Of a DNA stretch of 64,000 bases, positions 1-10,034 are shown one piece after another; position 1 is the stretch's first letter, and every line of letters starts with the position of its first letter. The notes below the pieces were generated by a model. It was not told the origin of the DNA and searched no databases. It saw only the letters and a list, made by a program, of their open reading frames with translations. Source of the stretch: Candidatus Rokuibacteriota bacterium (GTDB lineage Bacteria > Methylomirabilota > Methylomirabilia > Rokubacteriales > CSP1-6); assembly GCA_003220495.1 (NCBI GenBank), contig QHSP01000022.1, forward strand, positions 124,001 to 188,000, written 5' to 3'. The translations under genes were made by a program, and so were the position numbers.

Positions 1-3000
1 GCCCCACCGCTTGGTGATGTGATAGCCGAGCGTCGTACCCACCGTACGGTTCACGTTGCGGATCGGCATCCGGAGCCGGACGGGTTTGCGATGCTCGACG
101 GCTTCCCGGCATGCCGGCACGATCGTGGTGCTGTCGAGCGATTTCTCGAGCGCGTGGTCCTGAGATCGCACGCACCGCCGCGCCACGTCCGCCGGCATAT
201 CCGGCTGGTAGAGGATCGAGGACAGGTCGAGCCCGCTCGCCTTCCAGTGCTCGAGCGCCGGCTTGAAGTCGAGCCGGTCCACGCGCCCGATCATCTCGTC
301 CATCGTCCGGAACCCGAGACTCGCCATGTGCTCCCGGACCTCCTGGGCGAGGAACCGGAAGAAGTTCACGACGTAGTCCGCCCGGCCGGCGAAGCGCTTG
401 CGGAGCTCCGGGTCCTGCGTCGCGATGCCGACGGGGCAGGTGTTGAGGTGACAGACGCGCATCATGATGCAGCCGAGCACCACCAGCGGCGCCGTCGAGA
501 AGCCGTACTCCTCGCCGCCGAGCAGGGCGGCGATGACGACGTCGCGGCCGGTCTTCATCTGGCCGTCGACCTGGACGACGATGCGGTCGCGAAGCTTGTT
601 CAGCACGAGGACCTGTTGGGTCTCGGCGAGTCCGAGCTCCCAGGGAACGCCGCCGTGCTTGATCGAGGTGAGAGGCGAGGCGCCGGTGCCGCCGTCGTGG
701 CCGGAGATCAGCACGACGTCGGAGAAGGCCTTCGCCACGCCGGCCGCGACGGTGCCCACGCCGATCTCGGCGACCAGCTTCACGTGCACGCGCGCCTCGG
801 GGTTGGCGTTCTTCAGATCGTGGATGAGCTGCTTGATGTCCTCGATGGAGTAGATGTCGTGGTGCGGGGGCGGTGAGATCAGCTGCACGCCCGGCGTCGC
901 GAAGCGCACCTTCGCGATCCACGGATAGACCTTCGGTCCCGGCAGCTGGCCGCCCTCGCCGGGCTTGGCGCCCTGGGCCATCTTGATCTGCAGATCGGTC
1001 GCGTTGACCAGGTACTCGCTCGTGACGCCGAACCGCCCGGAGGCCACCTGCTTGACCGCGCTCCGACGCCAGTCACCGTTGGGATCGCGCCGGTACCGCG
1101 CCGCGTCCTCGCCGCCCTCGCCGGTATTCGAGCGCCCGCCGATGCGGTTCATCGCGATGGCGAGGGTCTCGTGCGCCTCCTGGCTGATGGAGCCGTAGGA
1201 CATCGCGCCAGTGGCGAACCGCTTCAGGATCGACTCGACCGCCTCGACCTCTTCGATCGGCACGGGCGAGGCCGACGGACGGAACTCGATCAGCCCGCGT
1301 AGGGTCGCCAGCCGCTTGCTCTGGTCGTCGCAGAGACGCGTGAAGTCCTTGAACTGCCCGTAGCTTCCGCTGCGCGTGGCGTGCTGCAGCTTGGCGATCA
1401 TGTCGGGATTGACCATGTGGTGCTCGCCGTCGCGGCGCCACTGGTACTCGCCGCCCCAGTCGAGCTCGGCGCCGACGGGCCGCTCGGGGAAGGCGTGCTC
1501 GTGGCGCCGCCGCACCTCGTCGGCGATCACGTCGAGCCCGATGCCGGACACGCGCGAGACGGTCCCGGTGAAGTAGCGATGCACCAGGTCGCCGTTGAGA
1601 CCGATGGCCTCGAAGATCTGGGCGCCGGTGTAGCTCTGCAGGGTGGAGATTCCCATCTTGGCCATGACCTTGAGGATTCCCTTGTTCAAGGCCTTGATGT
1701 AGTTCTTGATCGCTTTCGGCCGATCGACGCCGGGCAGCAGCCCCTCGCTGATCATGTCGTCGATGGTCTCGAAGGCGACCCACGGATTGACGGCGCCCGC
1801 GCCGTAGCCGATCAAGAGGCAGAGGTGGTGCACCTCGCGCGCGTCGCCGGTCTCGATCACGAGCCCACACCGGGTGCGCTCTCCGCGCCGGACCAGGTGA
1901 TGATGCATCGAGGCCGTGGCCAGGAGACTCGGGATGGCCGCGGTCTTACGACTGATGCCACGGTCCGACAGGATGACGACGTTGTAGCCTTCGGCGATCG
2001 CCTCGCTCGCGCGACGCTGGAGCAGCTCGAGGGTCCGCTTGAGCCCCGCCGCGCCCTCGGCGACCGGGTAGAGCATGGGCAAGGTGAGCGCCTTGAAGCC
2101 GCGCTCGCTGACGTGGGCGAGCTTCGCCAGCTCATCGTTCGTGATGACCGGATCCTTCAGGACGATCTGGCGGCAGGACTCGGGCTCCGGCACGAGGAGA
2201 TTCCGCTCGGGTCCAACCGTCGACTCCATCGACGTCACCAGCTCCTCGCGGATCTGGTCGAGCGGGGGATTGGTCACCTGCGCGAAGAGCTGCTTGAAGT
2301 AGTCGTAGAGCGGACGGGGCCGATTCGAGAGCACCGCCAGCGACGTATCGGTGCCCATCGAGCCCACGGGCTCCTCGCCGTTCTTGGCCATCGGCTCGAG
2401 GATGATCCGTAGATCCTCGTGCGTGTAGCCGAACGCGATCTGTCGCGTCAGCACCGTCGCATGGTCCGGCGCCGGCACCTCGTGAGCCCGGAGCTCCTCG
2501 AGATGGACGAGGTTGTCTCGCAGCCAGTCGGCGTACGGGTGCTCGGCGGCGAGCTGGGCCTTGATCTCCTCGTCGTCGACGATGCGACCCTTGGCGGTGT
2601 CGACCAGGAAGATGCGTCCGGGATGCAGCCGCTCCTTCATGAGGATCTGCTCGGCCGGGATGTCGAGCACGCCGACCTCGGAGGCCATGACGACCATGCC
2701 GTCCGTGGTGACGTAGTAGCGCGACGGACGCAGGCCGTTCCGATCGAGGACGGCCCCGATGACGGTCCCGTCGGTGAAGGCGATCGAGGCCGGCCCGTCC
2801 CAGGGCTCCATCAACGAGGCGTGGTACTCGTAGAACGCCCGCCGCTCCGGGCTCATCGACTCGTGGTTCTGCCAGGGCTCGGGGATCATCATGAGGATGG
2901 CGTGCGGCAAGGACCGCCCGTTCATCACCAGGAACTCGAGCACGTTGTCGAACGTGGCGGAGTCCGAGAGGCCGTCGCGCGTCACCGGGAGGACTTTCTT

Positions 3001-3876
3001 CAGGTCGTCGCCCAGCGCCTCCGACCGGCACAGCACCTCGCGCGCGCGCATCCAGTTGATGTTGCCCCGCAAGGTGTTGATCTCGCCGTTGTGGGCGATG
3101 TAGCGATACGGGTGCGCGAGCGGCCAGGAGGGGAAGGTGTTGGTGCTGAACCGTTGGTGGACGAGCGCGAGCGCGGACTCGAGATCGGGATCGGTCAGAT
3201 CGGGGAACATCGTCTCGATCTGGTCCGCGCTGAGCATGCCCTTGTAGATGAGCGTGTTCGAGCTGAGGCTCGGGATGTACGCGTACTTGTTTTCCGGAAT
3301 ATCGAGCGCGACGACCGCCTTCTCGAAGAGCTTGCGGATCACGTAGAGCTTGCGCTCGAAATGAATGTGATCCCGCACGGCGGGCCCGCGGCCGATGACC
3401 ACCTGCATGATGTGCGGCTCGACGGAGAGCGCGCTGGCGCCGATGAGGTGGTCGTCGGTGGGCACCTCGCGCCAGCCGAGGAGGCACTGGCCCTCCTCCT
3501 CGACGATCGAGTGCAGGAGCGCGCGCACGCGGTCTCGCTGCTCCGGATCGCGCGGGAGGAACACGAGCCCGCAGCCGTAGTCCCTGGCCGGCGGCAAGGG
3601 AATGCCCAGGCGACCGCACTCGCGCCGGAGAAACTTGTCCGGAATTTGGATCAGGATGCCGGCGCCGTCACCGGTGTTCGCCTCGCAGCCGCACGCGCCC
3701 CGATGGAGCAGGTTGATCAGGACCGCAAGGGCGCGCTGGACGATCGTGTGCGAGCGTCGCCCCTTGATGTCCACGACGAATCCGACGCCGCAGGCGTCGT
3801 GCTCGTACCGGGGGTCGTAGAGCCCCTGAGCGGGCGGCGGTCCGGGCACGGCTGCTCGACGTTGTCCTTCAGCCAT
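1..3876 (-). CDS. gltB: Glutamate synthase large (alpha) subunit, 3' end outside window
   Basis: Transfers the glutamine amide nitrogen to 2-oxoglutarate to make glutamate. The visible 1292 codons cover the N-terminal class-II amidotransferase domain, whose expected nucleophile is Cys29 in [10 protein letters not shown] after a 28-residue propeptide. The central and FMN domains follow, with the 3Fe-4S cysteines in [15 protein letters not shown] (about nt 434-474), then the start of the C-terminal GXGXGXG domain ([12 protein letters not shown] at the edge). The family is about 1500 residues, so roughly 200 are missing to the left. I chose ATG 3876 over the in-frame ATG 3882 because the purine-rich AAAAGGGG abuts 3882 but lies 6 nt before 3876. 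It is divergent from a LysR gene, as gltAB and gltC are in Bacillus. The small subunit is not in the window. Confidence 0.96.
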   Translation of the reverse strand, partial: MAEGQRRAAVPGPPPAQGLYDPRYEHDACGVGFVVDIKGRRSHTIVQRALAVLINLLHRGACGCEANTGDGAGILIQIPDKFLRRECGRLGIPLPPARDYGCGLVFLPRDPEQRDRVRALLHSIVEEEGQCLLGWREVPTDDHLIGASALSVEPHIMQVVIGRGPAVRDHIHFERKLYVIRKLFEKAVVALDIPENKYAYIPSLSSNTLIYKGMLSADQIETMFPDLTDPDLESALALVHQRFSTNTFPSWPLAHPYRYIAHNGEINTLRGNINWMRAREVLCRSEALGDDLKKVLPVTRDGLSDSATFDNVLEFLVMNGRSLPHAILMMIPEPWQNHESMSPERRAFYEYHASLMEPWDGPASIAFTDGTVIGAVLDRNGLRPSRYYVTTDGMVVMASEVGVLDIPAEQILMKERLHPGRIFLVDTAKGRIVDDEEIKAQLAAEHPYADWLRDNLVHLEELRAHEVPAPDHATVLTRQIAFGYTHEDLRIILEPMAKNGEEPVGSMGTDTSLAVLSNRPRPLYDYFKQLFAQVTNPPLDQIREELVTSMESTVGPERNLLVPEPESCRQIVLKDPVITNDELAKLAHVSERGFKALTLPMLYPVAEGAAGLKRTLELLQRRASEAIAEGYNVVILSDRGISRKTAAIPSLLATASMHHHLVRRGERTRCGLVIETGDAREVHHLCLLIGYGAGAVNPWVAFETIDDMISEGLLPGVDRPKAIKNYIKALNKGILKVMAKMGISTLQSYTGAQIFEAIGLNGDLVHRYFTGTVSRVSGIGLDVIADEVRRRHEHAFPERPVGAELDWGGEYQWRRDGEHHMVNPDMIAKLQHATRSGSYGQFKDFTRLCDDQSKRLATLRGLIEFRPSASPVPIEEVEAVESILKRFATGAMSYGSISQEAHETLAIAMNRIGGRSNTGEGGEDAARYRRDPNGDWRRSAVKQVASGRFGVTSEYLVNATDLQIKMAQGAKPGEGGQLPGPKVYPWIAKVRFATPGVQLISPPPHHDIYSIEDIKQLIHDLKNANPEARVHVKLVAEIGVGTVAAGVAKAFSDVVLISGHDGGTGASPLTSIKHGGVPWELGLAETQQVLVLNKLRDRIVVQVDGQMKTGRDVVIAALLGGEEYGFSTAPLVVLGCIMMRVCHLNTCPVGIATQDPELRKRFAGRADYVVNFFRFLAQEVREHMASLGFRTMDEMIGRVDRLDFKPALEHWKASGLDLSSILYQPDMPADVARRCVRSQDHALEKSLDSTTIVPACREAVEHRKPVRLRMPIRNVNRTVGTTLGYHITKRWG

Positions 3877-3951
3877 CAGCATCCCCTTTTGTGAAAACGG
3901 TTGCACGATAGTAGCGGCAATCCCACTATTAGTCATCCCCAAAAAGTTGGA

Positions 3952-3963
3952 TGATAAGTATCA
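3952..3963. promoter_or_regulatory. Palindromic candidate LysR operator
   Basis: TGATAAGTATCA is a 5-bp inverted repeat (TGATA/TATCA) around a 2-bp centre. It lies in the 107-bp divergent intergenic region of gltB and the LysR gene, just upstream of the regulator's -10 box. LysR-type proteins bind T-N11-A-like dyads in such positions. That the adjacent regulator binds here is inference. Confidence 0.5.
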
Positions 3964-3971
3964 GAAACTCT

Positions 3972-3977
3972 TATAAT
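3972..3977 (+). promoter_or_regulatory. -10 element TATAAT of the LysR gene (leaderless arrangement)
   Basis: A perfect TATAAT lies exactly 6 nt before the GTG at 3984, so transcription would begin at or next to the start codon. No Shine-Dalgarno sequence is present. A weak -35 (TTGGAT, 3947-3952) has a long 19-bp spacer. The same spacing recurs at three other genes in the window. Confidence 0.6.
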
Positions 3978-3983
3978 CACGCG

Positions 3984-4907
3984 GTGCACCTCGAGACCCT
4001 CAGGCTCTACTGCGACGTCGTCCGCCTCCGTTCCTTCTCGCGGGGCGCGACCCAGAACTTCGTCTCCCAGTCGGCCGCCAGTCAGGCCATGCAGCAGCTC
4101 GAGGCGGAGCTGGGCGTGGCGCTCCTGGACCGGACCAAGCGCCCGTTCGTCGTGACGCCCGAAGGCCAGGCCTTCTACGAGGCGTGCCGAGGGCTCCTGG
4201 AGTCGTGGGACAAGGCCAAGGCGGGGATCGCCGCCGTGAAGGCGCGGGTCGATGGCACCGTGAGGGTCGCGGCGATTTACTCCGTGGGCCTCCACGACGT
4301 GAGCCGCCACGTGCAGCGGTTCATGTCTCTCTACCCCGAGGCGCGCGTCCAGCTCGAGTGCCTGCACCCGCACAAGGTGGTCGAGGCGGTCGTCCAGGGC
4401 GAGGCGGACGTCGGGATCATGTCGTATCCGCCGGCCGATCGCGCGCTCTCGATCGTGCCGCTCCGCTCCGAGCCGATGGCGTTCGTGTGCCATCCGAACC
4501 ACCGGCTGGCGCGCCGGCGCATCGTCACGCCCGCCGACCTCAACGGCGAGACATTCATCGCGTTCGACGCCGGCCTGACGATCCGCAAGGCGATCGACCG
4601 CACGCTCCGCCAGCACAACGTGCGGGTCAACACCGTGATGGAGTTCGACAACATCGAGACGATCAAGCAGGCGATCATCATCGCGGCCGGCGTCTCGATC
4701 CTCCCGCGCCACACCGTGCAGAACGAGGCCTCGATCCGCACGCTCGCCGTCGTGCCGATGGGCATCGCCGACCTCGTGCGGCCGGTCGGCCTCATCCATC
4801 GGCGCCAGAAGCCTCTCACGCCGACGGTCAGCCGGTTCATCCAGCTCCTGAAGGACGCCAACGAGGAAGCGGACCGCGCCATTGCCGCGCCCGGAGCGAG
4901 GAGTTAG
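3984..4907 (+). CDS. LysR-family transcriptional regulator
   Basis: A 307-residue LysR protein. The winged HTH spans about residues 1-60 (LETLRLYCDVVRLRSFSRGA, then SQSAASQAMQQLE), followed by a two-lobed effector-binding domain (about 80-295) beginning near GTVRVAAIYSVGLHD. I place the start at GTG 3984 because the HTH begins right after it and a TATAAT lies 6 nt upstream; an in-frame ATG at 3951 would lie upstream of that promoter. It is divergent from gltB with a palindrome between them, so regulation of glutamate synthase is the simplest guess, comparable to GltC. The effector is not evident. It is followed 21 nt later by the CBS-domain gene. Confidence 0.9.
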   Translation: MHLETLRLYCDVVRLRSFSRGATQNFVSQSAASQAMQQLEAELGVALLDRTKRPFVVTPEGQAFYEACRGLLESWDKAKAGIAAVKARVDGTVRVAAIYSVGLHDVSRHVQRFMSLYPEARVQLECLHPHKVVEAVVQGEADVGIMSYPPADRALSIVPLRSEPMAFVCHPNHRLARRRIVTPADLNGETFIAFDAGLTIRKAIDRTLRQHNVRVNTVMEFDNIETIKQAIIIAAGVSILPRHTVQNEASIRTLAVVPMGIADLVRPVGLIHRRQKPLTPTVSRFIQLLKDANEEADRAIAAPGARS

Positions 4908-4928
4908 GATCAGAGCAGAGGAGCCGTC

Positions 4929-5474
4929 ATGAGTGGTGAGTTCGAGGATGAGTATTCCGCGACGATCGACGACGACCTCCGGAAGACCGACGACCTGCGC
5001 GAGACCAGTGGGGCTCTCCTCAACGACACCATCGCGGCGCTTTCTCCGGCGGAGCCGATTTGCCTCTCGGAGGCCGCGACGGTGCACGAGGCGGTCAAGA
5101 CGATGCTGGCCCATCGGCAGGCTGGGGTGCTCGTGACAGACGGAGAGGGCCGTCTCGTGGGGATCTTCACCGAGCGAGACGTCCTCACGCGCGTGGTCGG
5201 TCGGGATCTCGACGCCCGCCGGACACCGCTGGGCGAGGTGATGACGCGAAACCCGGAAGCCCTGGCGGCCAGCGATCGGGTGGCCTACGCCATCCACTGC
5301 ATGAGCGTGGCAGGCTACCGGACGATCCCCCTGGTCGACGCGGAACGACGGCCGATCGGAATCGTCACGGTCGGCGACGTGGTCCGCTGGCTCGCGAGCC
5401 TGTTCCCCGAGGCGGTCCTGAACCTTCGGCCGGGCGATGCCATCAAGCACCCCCAGGAAGTCGACGCCGGCTGA
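4929..5474 (+). CDS. CBS-pair domain protein
   Basis: A 181-residue soluble protein made almost entirely of a Bateman module. An acidic N-terminus (residues 1-40) is followed by CBS1 (about 44-100, with GVLVTDGEGRLVGIFTERDV) and CBS2 (about 108-168, with TIPLVDAERRPIGIVTVGDV). Such stand-alone pairs bind adenine nucleotides and act as energy sensors for partner proteins; no catalytic domain is present. The RBS AGAGGAG precedes ATG 4929. It sits 21 nt after the LysR gene and upstream of the promoter for the korAB block, so it could be a partner of either. The ligand cannot be read from sequence. Confidence 0.88.
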   Translation: MSGEFEDEYSATIDDDLRKTDDLRETSGALLNDTIAALSPAEPICLSEAATVHEAVKTMLAHRQAGVLVTDGEGRLVGIFTERDVLTRVVGRDLDARRTPLGEVMTRNPEALAASDRVAYAIHCMSVAGYRTIPLVDAERRPIGIVTVGDVVRWLASLFPEAVLNLRPGDAIKHPQEVDAG

Positions 5475-5518
5475 TGGGGGGTTCCGCAGCTTTTGCGCAC
5501 CGGGTCCGACAAGCAAAG

Positions 5519-5547
5519 TTGCCCGTGCCGTTCCGGTTCGATAGAAT
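5519..5547 (+). promoter_or_regulatory. Candidate sigma-70 promoter for the korAB-glc-lut run
   Basis: TTGCCC (5519-5524), a 17-bp spacer and TAGAAT (5542-5547) lie in the 189-bp gap before korA. Predicted transcription starts near 5554, giving a leader of about 110 nt before ATG 5664. It is the best sigma-70 match in this gap. I saw no other clear promoter between here and the HAD gene at 16928. Confidence 0.5.
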
Positions 5548-5663
5548 GACCGATGGTCTGCCGGTGTCTGACCTGACGACGCCGGCTGCAGCCTCTTTAG
5601 CGAATTTCCCGTGCCAGGCTCGCGGGATATGACTGCGCGAGGCGAGCGAGGAGACACGACGAG

Positions 5664-7535
5664 ATGAGCCAAATAGCGACTCCCGCCACCGGCGTCGAGA
5701 AGTCGCGTAAAGCGCTGAATCGGGCCGTGATCCGCTTCGCCGGCGACTCCGGCGACGGCATGCAGCTCACTGGCGAACAGTTCACGACCGAGTCCGCGTG
5801 GGCGGGAAACGATCTCGCCACGCTGCCGAACTTCCCCGCCGAAATCCGAGCGCCCGCCGGAACGCTCTTCGGTGTCTCGAGCTTCCAGCTGCAGTTCGGC
5901 AGCCAGCGCGTCTACACGCCCGGCGACCGCCTCGACTGTCTCGTCGCGATGAATCCGGCCGCCCTCAAGGTGCATCTGCGCGACCTCAAGACGGGTGGCC
6001 TCCTGATCGTCAACACGCAGGCGTTCGACAAGCGGAATCTCGACAAGGCGGGCTACGCGGCGAATCCGCTCGACGAGCCGGCGCTGGCCGAGCGCTACCG
6101 CCTGCACAAGGTCGACATGACCGGCCTCACCCACGAGGCCATCAAGGACCTTCCGCTCAACACCAAGGAGAAGGACCGGACCAAGAACTTCTTCGCGCTC
6201 GGCCTGGTCTCGTGGATCTACACGCGACCGCTCGAGCCGACCCTGGCGTGGATCGAGAAGCGATTCGCGAAGAACAAGGACATCGCCGAAGCCAACACGC
6301 GAGTGCTCAAGGCCGGTCACGCCTTCGGCGAGACCGCGGAGATCTTCGGCGAGCACTACGCGATCGAGCCCGCCGAGATGGCGCCCGGGCTCTACCGGGC
6401 GATGACGGGCAATCGCGCCCTGGCGTGGGGTATTCTCGCGGCCGCTCAGCGGTCGAAGGTCCCGGTCGTCTACGGCGCCTACCCGATCACGCCGGCCAGT
6501 GACATCCTCCACGAGCTGGCCATGCACAAGCGCTTTCGCGTGCGGACGATCCAGGCCGAGGACGAGATCGCCGCGGTCACCGCGGCCATCGGCGCCTCGT
6601 TCGGCGGGGCGATCGGCATCACCGCCTCGAGCGGCCCGGGCGTGGCGCTCAAGAGCGAGGGTATCGGCCTCGCCGTGACGGCGGAGCTCCCGCTCGTCGT
6701 CCTGAACATCCAGCGTGCCGGCCCGTCGACGGGCATGCCCACGAAGACCGAGCAGGCCGACCTCATGCAGGCGCTCTACGGTCGCAACAGCGAGGCCCCG
6801 GTGGTCGTGCTGGCGCCGGCCACGCCCGGCGACTGCTTCTACGTCGCCTACGAGGCCGTGCGGCTCGCCGCCAAATACATGGTGCCGGTGATCGTGCTGA
6901 GCGACGGGTTCCTGGCCAACGGCTCGGAGCCGTGGCTCATCCCCGACGCGACGAAGCTACCGCCGATCGAGATCACGTTCAGGACCGAGCAGGAAGGCTT
7001 CTTCCCGTACCTCCGCGACCCGGCCACCCTCGCGCGCCCGTGGGTGCGCCCGGGAACGCCTGGACTCGAGCACCGCATCGGCGGGATCGAGAAGCAGGAC
7101 GTCACCGGCAACATCTCCTACGATCCGGAGAACCACGACCACATGGTGCGCACGCGGGCCGAGAAGGTGCGACGCGTTGCCCAGGAGATTCCGCCGACCT
7201 CGATCAACGGACCGGCGACCGGCGACCTCCTCGTCGTCGGCTGGGGCGGCACGTACGGCGCGATCACGGCCGCGGTCGAGCAGGCGCAAACGGCCGGGAA
7301 GTCCGTCGCCTCGGTCCACCTGCGCCACCTCAATCCACTTCCTCCGGATCTCGGCCACATCCTGCGGGAGTACCGCAAGGTGCTGGTGCCCGAGATCAAC
7401 AGCGGGCAGCTCGTGCGGGTACTCCGCGCCGAATACCTGGTGGACGCGGTCGGGTTCAATCGGGTTCGCGGGCTGCCGCTGGCGTCCGAGGAAATCTACG
7501 AAGCCATCAACCAGCTTCTCGGGAGCAAGCCATGA
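5664..7535 (+). CDS. korA: 2-oxoacid:ferredoxin oxidoreductase, fused gamma-alpha subunit
   Basis: A 623-residue KorA-type subunit. The gamma-like domain (about 20-200, beginning VIRFAGDSGDGMQLTGEQF) is fused to the pyrimidine-binding alpha domain (about 230-430, VVYGAYPITPASDILHELA, with AEDEIAAVTAAIGASFGG) and a C-terminal transketolase-like domain II. With the beta subunit it oxidatively decarboxylates 2-oxoacids (typically 2-oxoglutarate, also pyruvate) to acyl-CoA while reducing ferredoxin. No ferredoxin subunit gene adjoins, so electrons must reach an external ferredoxin. ATG 5664 follows a GAGGAG 9-14 nt upstream. The stop overlaps korB by ATGA at 7532-7535. Substrate preference cannot be settled by eye. 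Confidence 0.95.
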   Translation: MSQIATPATGVEKSRKALNRAVIRFAGDSGDGMQLTGEQFTTESAWAGNDLATLPNFPAEIRAPAGTLFGVSSFQLQFGSQRVYTPGDRLDCLVAMNPAALKVHLRDLKTGGLLIVNTQAFDKRNLDKAGYAANPLDEPALAERYRLHKVDMTGLTHEAIKDLPLNTKEKDRTKNFFALGLVSWIYTRPLEPTLAWIEKRFAKNKDIAEANTRVLKAGHAFGETAEIFGEHYAIEPAEMAPGLYRAMTGNRALAWGILAAAQRSKVPVVYGAYPITPASDILHELAMHKRFRVRTIQAEDEIAAVTAAIGASFGGAIGITASSGPGVALKSEGIGLAVTAELPLVVLNIQRAGPSTGMPTKTEQADLMQALYGRNSEAPVVVLAPATPGDCFYVAYEAVRLAAKYMVPVIVLSDGFLANGSEPWLIPDATKLPPIEITFRTEQEGFFPYLRDPATLARPWVRPGTPGLEHRIGGIEKQDVTGNISYDPENHDHMVRTRAEKVRRVAQEIPPTSINGPATGDLLVVGWGGTYGAITAAVEQAQTAGKSVASVHLRHLNPLPPDLGHILREYRKVLVPEINSGQLVRVLRAEYLVDAVGFNRVRGLPLASEEIYEAINQLLGSKP

Positions 7536-8560
7536 CCCCGAGCGGGGCCGGAGCGAAAGAAGCGCCGAAATACACGAAGAAGGACTTCGAGTCGGACCAG
7601 GATGTGCGGTGGTGCCCCGGGTGCGGGGACTACGCCATTCTCTCGGCAATCCAGAAGACGATGCCCGACCTCGGCATTCCGAAAGAGGACATCGTGTTCA
7701 TCTCTGGGATCGGCTGCTCGAGCCGCTTCCCGTATTACATGAACACCTACGGCTTCCACACGATCCACGGCCGCGCGCCGGCGATCGCGACGGGCCTCCG
7801 GGTGGCGCGACCCGAGCTGAAGATTTTCGTGGTCACGGGCGACGGCGACGGGCTCTCGATCGGCGGCAATCACATGCTGCACGTCCTGCGCCGTAACGTG
7901 AACCTGACGATCCTCCTGTTCAACAACCGGATCTACGGGCTGACGAAGGGGCAATATTCGCCGACGAGCGAGCTCGGCAAGGTGACGAAGTCGACACCGG
8001 TGGGCTCGGCCGACCGTCCGGTCAATCCGCTCGCGTTCGCCCTCGGCTGCGGTGCGACCTTCGTGGCGCGGACCGTCGACCGCAACATTCCGCACATGGA
8101 CGAGATGCTGAAGCGGGCGGCCAAGCACAAGGGCACGGGGTTCGTGGAGATCCTCCAGAACTGCAACGTGTACAACGATCTGGCGTGGAACGTGATCTAC
8201 GACCGCGAGTCCAAGGTCCAGCACGAGCTGCGGCTCGAGCACGGCAAGCCACTGCTCTTCGGGCCGCAGGACGACCGTCGCGCCCTGATCATGGAGGGCG
8301 TTACCCCCAAGGTGGTCCGCGCCAAGGACGTCCCGGAGAGCACGCTCTGGGTTCACGACGAGAAGAACGTGAACGCGGCAAAGCTCCTCGCCGATCTCTT
8401 CGCGCCGGAGTTCCCGATTCCGGTCGGTGTGCTCGCCGCGGTCGACGCTCCGGTCTACGAGGACATCATGCTCGAGCAAGAGGAGAAGGCGATCTCTGAG
8501 CGCGGGCCCGGCGACATCGCCAAGCTGTTGACCTCGGGAGACACCTGGAAGATCTCGTAG
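7532..8560 (+). CDS. korB: 2-oxoacid:ferredoxin oxidoreductase, beta (ThDP) subunit
   Basis: A 342-residue beta subunit carrying thiamine diphosphate and a 4Fe-4S cluster. The N-terminal RWCPGCGDY, the conserved SGIGCSSRFPYYMNTYG stretch and the ThDP/Mg motif VTGDGDGLSIGGNH followed by LLFNNRIYGLTKGQ are all present. The start is ATG 7532, translationally coupled to korA by a 4-nt overlap. Length and organisation match two-subunit KorAB enzymes. It precedes glycolate oxidase genes by 22 nt, so acyl-CoA formation and hydroxyacid oxidation are probably co-expressed. Confidence 0.95.
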   Translation: MTPSGAGAKEAPKYTKKDFESDQDVRWCPGCGDYAILSAIQKTMPDLGIPKEDIVFISGIGCSSRFPYYMNTYGFHTIHGRAPAIATGLRVARPELKIFVVTGDGDGLSIGGNHMLHVLRRNVNLTILLFNNRIYGLTKGQYSPTSELGKVTKSTPVGSADRPVNPLAFALGCGATFVARTVDRNIPHMDEMLKRAAKHKGTGFVEILQNCNVYNDLAWNVIYDRESKVQHELRLEHGKPLLFGPQDDRRALIMEGVTPKVVRAKDVPESTLWVHDEKNVNAAKLLADLFAPEFPIPVGVLAAVDAPVYEDIMLEQEEKAISERGPGDIAKLLTSGDTWKIS

Positions 8561-8582
8561 TCCGCCGCGCGGGGCGTTCTGC

Positions 8583-10028
8583 ATGCCCCTGAGTGGTCCG
8601 TTCCTCCAGGAGCTCGAGCGCATCGTCGGCGCGAGCGGCCTCGTGCGCACCCTCGAAGGTCGCCTCGTCTACGAGTGCGACATGCACACCTTCTACAAGG
8701 GCGCCCCGGACGCCGTCGCCCTGCCCACGCGCACCGAGGAAGTCGTCGAGATCGTGAACCTCTGCCGGCGAGAGCGGGTCCCCATCGTGCCCCGGGGCTC
8801 GGGCACGGGCCTGATCGGTGGGGCGATGGCGCCGGTCGGCGGCGTCATGATCGGCACGAACCGGATGGACGCCATCCTCGAGATCGATCTCCCGAATCGG
8901 TGCGCGACCGTACAGCCCGGCCTGATCAACCTCTCTCTGACCCAAGCGGTCGCAAGCCGCGGATATTTCTTCGCGCCCGACCCATCGAGCCAGATGGTCT
9001 CCTCGATCGGCGGCAACGTCGCGACCAACGCCGGCGGACCCCACTGTCTCAAGTACGGGATCACCGCCAACCACATCCTCGGCCTCGAGCTCGTGACCGG
9101 AGCGGGCGAGCTGGTGCGGCTCGGCGGCACGGCCGTGGATCGGCCGGGCTACGACCTCCTGGGCGCGGCCGTCGGCTCGGAGGGAACGTTCGGCATCGTG
9201 ACGGCCGTGACGGTGCGCCTGCTCCACGCTGCCGAGGCGGTGAAGACGATCCTCGCCTCGTTCACGGCGATCGAGGACGCCTCCGAGGCGGTCTCGGCGA
9301 TCATCGCGGCCGGTATCGTCCCGGCGGCGCTCGAGATGCTCGACGAGCTGATGATTCGCGCCATCAACGAAGGCACGGGCGCCGGATACCCGAAGGACGC
9401 CGCCGCCGTGCTCCTGATCGAGCTGGACGGCCCGGCGGCTGAAGTGGAAGCGCAGGGCGAGCGCGCGGCGCGGATCTGCTGGGAGCGCGGCGCCCTCGAG
9501 GTGCGCGTCGCCGCGGACGCGGCGGAGCGCGCCCTCCTCTGGAAGGGGCGAAAGGAAGCGGCGGGAGCGGTGGGGCGTCTCGCGCCGACCTATCTCCTGC
9601 AGGACGCAGTCGTTCCGCGCTCCAAGCTGCCGGCGATCATGCGCGAGCTGATCGCGATCGGTGCGCGACACCGCGTCCAGATCGCCAACGTGTTCCACGC
9701 CGGCGACGGCAACCTCCATCCGCTCATCCTCTACGACGACCGCGAGCCGGACCAGCTCGCGCGCGCCAAAGCGGCCAACGAAGAGCTCCTGCGCGCCTGC
9801 ATCGAGATGGGCGGCACGGTGACGGGCGAGCACGGCGTCGGCCTGGACAAAGCCAAGAATCTGCCGCTCCAGTACGGCGAAGCCGATCTGAACTTCATGT
9901 ATCGGTTGAGGCGCGCGTTCGACCCCGATTCGATCATGAACCCCGGCAAGCTCCTGCCCTCGCACCCCGCCTGCGGCGAGGGATTCCGTCCCGCGCGACC
10001 TCGCGTGCCCGACGGCGCCTGGATCTAG
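8583..10028 (+). CDS. glcD: Glycolate/lactate-type FAD-linked oxidase, GlcD subunit
   Basis: A 481-residue FAD-linked oxidase of the GlcD/D-lactate dehydrogenase family. The PCMH FAD-binding domain occupies about 40-215 (VPRGSGTGLIGGAM, SSIGGNVATNAGGPHCLKYG, AVGSEGTFGIVTAVTV). The C-terminal substrate domain (about 220-455) ends with VFHAGDGNLHP and TVTGEHGVGLDK, the conserved catalytic/metal histidine segments, then PDSIMNPGKLLP. It would oxidise glycolate (or a related 2-hydroxyacid) with GlcE and GlcF passing electrons to the membrane quinone pool. It lies 6 nt before glcE. Confidence 0.94.
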   Translation: MPLSGPFLQELERIVGASGLVRTLEGRLVYECDMHTFYKGAPDAVALPTRTEEVVEIVNLCRRERVPIVPRGSGTGLIGGAMAPVGGVMIGTNRMDAILEIDLPNRCATVQPGLINLSLTQAVASRGYFFAPDPSSQMVSSIGGNVATNAGGPHCLKYGITANHILGLELVTGAGELVRLGGTAVDRPGYDLLGAAVGSEGTFGIVTAVTVRLLHAAEAVKTILASFTAIEDASEAVSAIIAAGIVPAALEMLDELMIRAINEGTGAGYPKDAAAVLLIELDGPAAEVEAQGERAARICWERGALEVRVAADAAERALLWKGRKEAAGAVGRLAPTYLLQDAVVPRSKLPAIMRELIAIGARHRVQIANVFHAGDGNLHPLILYDDREPDQLARAKAANEELLRACIEMGGTVTGEHGVGLDKAKNLPLQYGEADLNFMYRLRRAFDPDSIMNPGKLLPSHPACGEGFRPARPRVPDGAWI

Positions 10029-10034
10029 ACCGCG

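Noticed and set aside
1381-2412. Plus-strand open frame across gltB (and another at 2419-3894)
   Set aside because: Antisense to conserved glutamate synthase coding sequence; composition bias only.
3933-6527. Long minus-strand open frame (864 codons) opposite the LysR, CBS and korA genes
   Set aside because: Its translation is low-complexity Arg/Gly/Asp/Val-rich and matches nothing; it is the mirror of three well-supported plus-strand genes in a high-GC genome.
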